NCBI GenBank assembly: GCA_963783085.1
Contig: CAWAMJ010000010.1
Coordinates: 1-64,000 of the forward strand
DNA from: CAVYUC01 sp963783085
Lineage (GTDB): Bacteria > Bacteroidota > Bacteroidia > Bacteroidales > Prolixibacteraceae
Reading direction: 5' to 3'
Length of the DNA: 64,000 bases
In this document: in pieces, positions 63,706-64,000 of the stretch
Numbering within the stretch: position 1 is the stretch's first letter
How the letters are laid out: each line of letters opens with the position of its first letter
Made by a program: the position numbers and the translations under genes
The notes under the pieces: generated by a model
What the model was told of the DNA's origin: nothing
Database searches by the model: none
Seen by the model: the letters and a program-made list of their open reading frames with translations, nothing else

Positions 63706-64000
63706 CTATTCAATGGGTTCGGGATGCACAGTTGACACAAATCCGTACTTTTCCTTTATGGCTGTTTCTATTGTGGTGCAAATTTCATGTGCTTCTTCCA
63801 GCGGCATTTTCGGCGGAAGTTTGATGTGGCAGCTCATCTCGGAATGGTTCCCATAATCGTGAATGTGAATATGGTGCAGGTGAATAGGTTCGTAAAACTT
63901 GCTCTGTGCTGTGTCATGGATTGACTTCAGCAAATCCTCCGACGGACTTTCACCGAGCAGCGAAGTGATTTCCTTCGACAAAATTTCGAAACTGGCATAA
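63706..64000 (-). CDS. Cation diffusion facilitator transporter, C-terminal part
   Basis: The frame enters the window from the right (YASFEILSKEITSLLGESPSE onward) and ends at 63706. The visible 98 residues form the cytoplasmic dimerization domain of CDF (cation efflux) proteins (PIHLHHIHIHDYGNHSEMSCHIKLPPKMPLEEAHEICTTIETAIKEKYGF). The His-rich HHIHIHDYG is a probable metal-binding site. The transmembrane part lies outside the window. The first in-frame TTG at 63981 is not the true start. Confidence 0.8.
   Translation of the reverse strand, partial: YASFEILSKEITSLLGESPSEDLLKSIHDTAQSKFYEPIHLHHIHIHDYGNHSEMSCHIKLPPKMPLEEAHEICTTIETAIKEKYGFVSTVHPEPIE

Overview
The window looks like a Bacteroidota chromosome, most likely a marine or anaerobic Bacteroidales/Marinilabiliales-type organism. 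The evidence is type IX secretion (T9SS) sorting domains, TAnnTTTG promoter elements, few Shine-Dalgarno sequences, a CTnDOT/NBU-style integrase and MobC/relaxase pair, and glycan-degrading lipoproteins. It has two parts: an AT-rich integrated mobile element (about 1-38,494) and ordinary, more GC-rich host chromosome (about 38,500-64,000).

Mobile element. The first 39 bases repeat, with one mismatch, the 3' part of an intact CAU-anticodon tRNA gene at 38,452-38,525, so the element sits in that tRNA. Its left end carries a tyrosine integrase, an AlbA/Schlafen-type ATPase regulator, two small HTH proteins, a truncated primase-helicase, a Toprim primase, MobC, a relaxase and a membrane mobilization protein. 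No coupling protein or mating-pair genes are visible, so it is best read as an integrative and mobilizable element rather than a self-transmissible one. A 22-bp sequence occurs at both ends (166 and 38,382) in the same orientation; at the left end it overlaps the integrase promoter.

Cargo (7.7-38 kb). A TPR/HTH regulator and a small DUF3244 protein precede a three-gene operon: a secreted S74-chaperone protein, a small T9SS-sorted protein, and a 2005-residue SpvB/FG-GAP/RHS polymorphic toxin with a signal peptide. The whole operon, with its hairpin-bearing leader, occurs twice (10.3-17.6 kb and 23.4-30.7 kb). The second giant rhs gene is broken by several stops and frameshifts but keeps an open C-terminal third. 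Around these lie at least four orphan RHS tips (18.2, 31.3, 33.3 and 35.8 kb). Each starts inside the conserved RHS core, ends in a different C-terminal domain, and is followed by one or more small genes that are probably immunity genes. Exact identity tracts of 105 and 119 nt between distant core copies indicate recent recombination. This is a store of exchangeable toxin tips carried on a mobile element, and is the most interesting part of the window. Decayed toxin, immunity and RelE fragments and a three-copy intercassette repeat mark turnover at its right end.

Host chromosome. After the tRNA come metH (complete), an ABM-domain protein, an iron alcohol dehydrogenase, a small membrane protein, mutL, two rhomboid-family proteins, YihY and a DUF4783 protein on the minus strand, rlmH, a 1226-residue NtrY-like histidine kinase, a phosphoribosyltransferase and a DUF6565-like protein. 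A carbohydrate region follows: DUF5107/TPR protein, GH43, GH20 (minus strand), a Tat-signal Gfo/Idh/MocA oxidoreductase and a DUF1080 protein. The last two resemble the 3-keto-glycoside degradation pathway. The window ends in a minus-strand pair: a stand-alone Lrp/AsnC ligand domain and the C-terminus of a cation diffusion facilitator.
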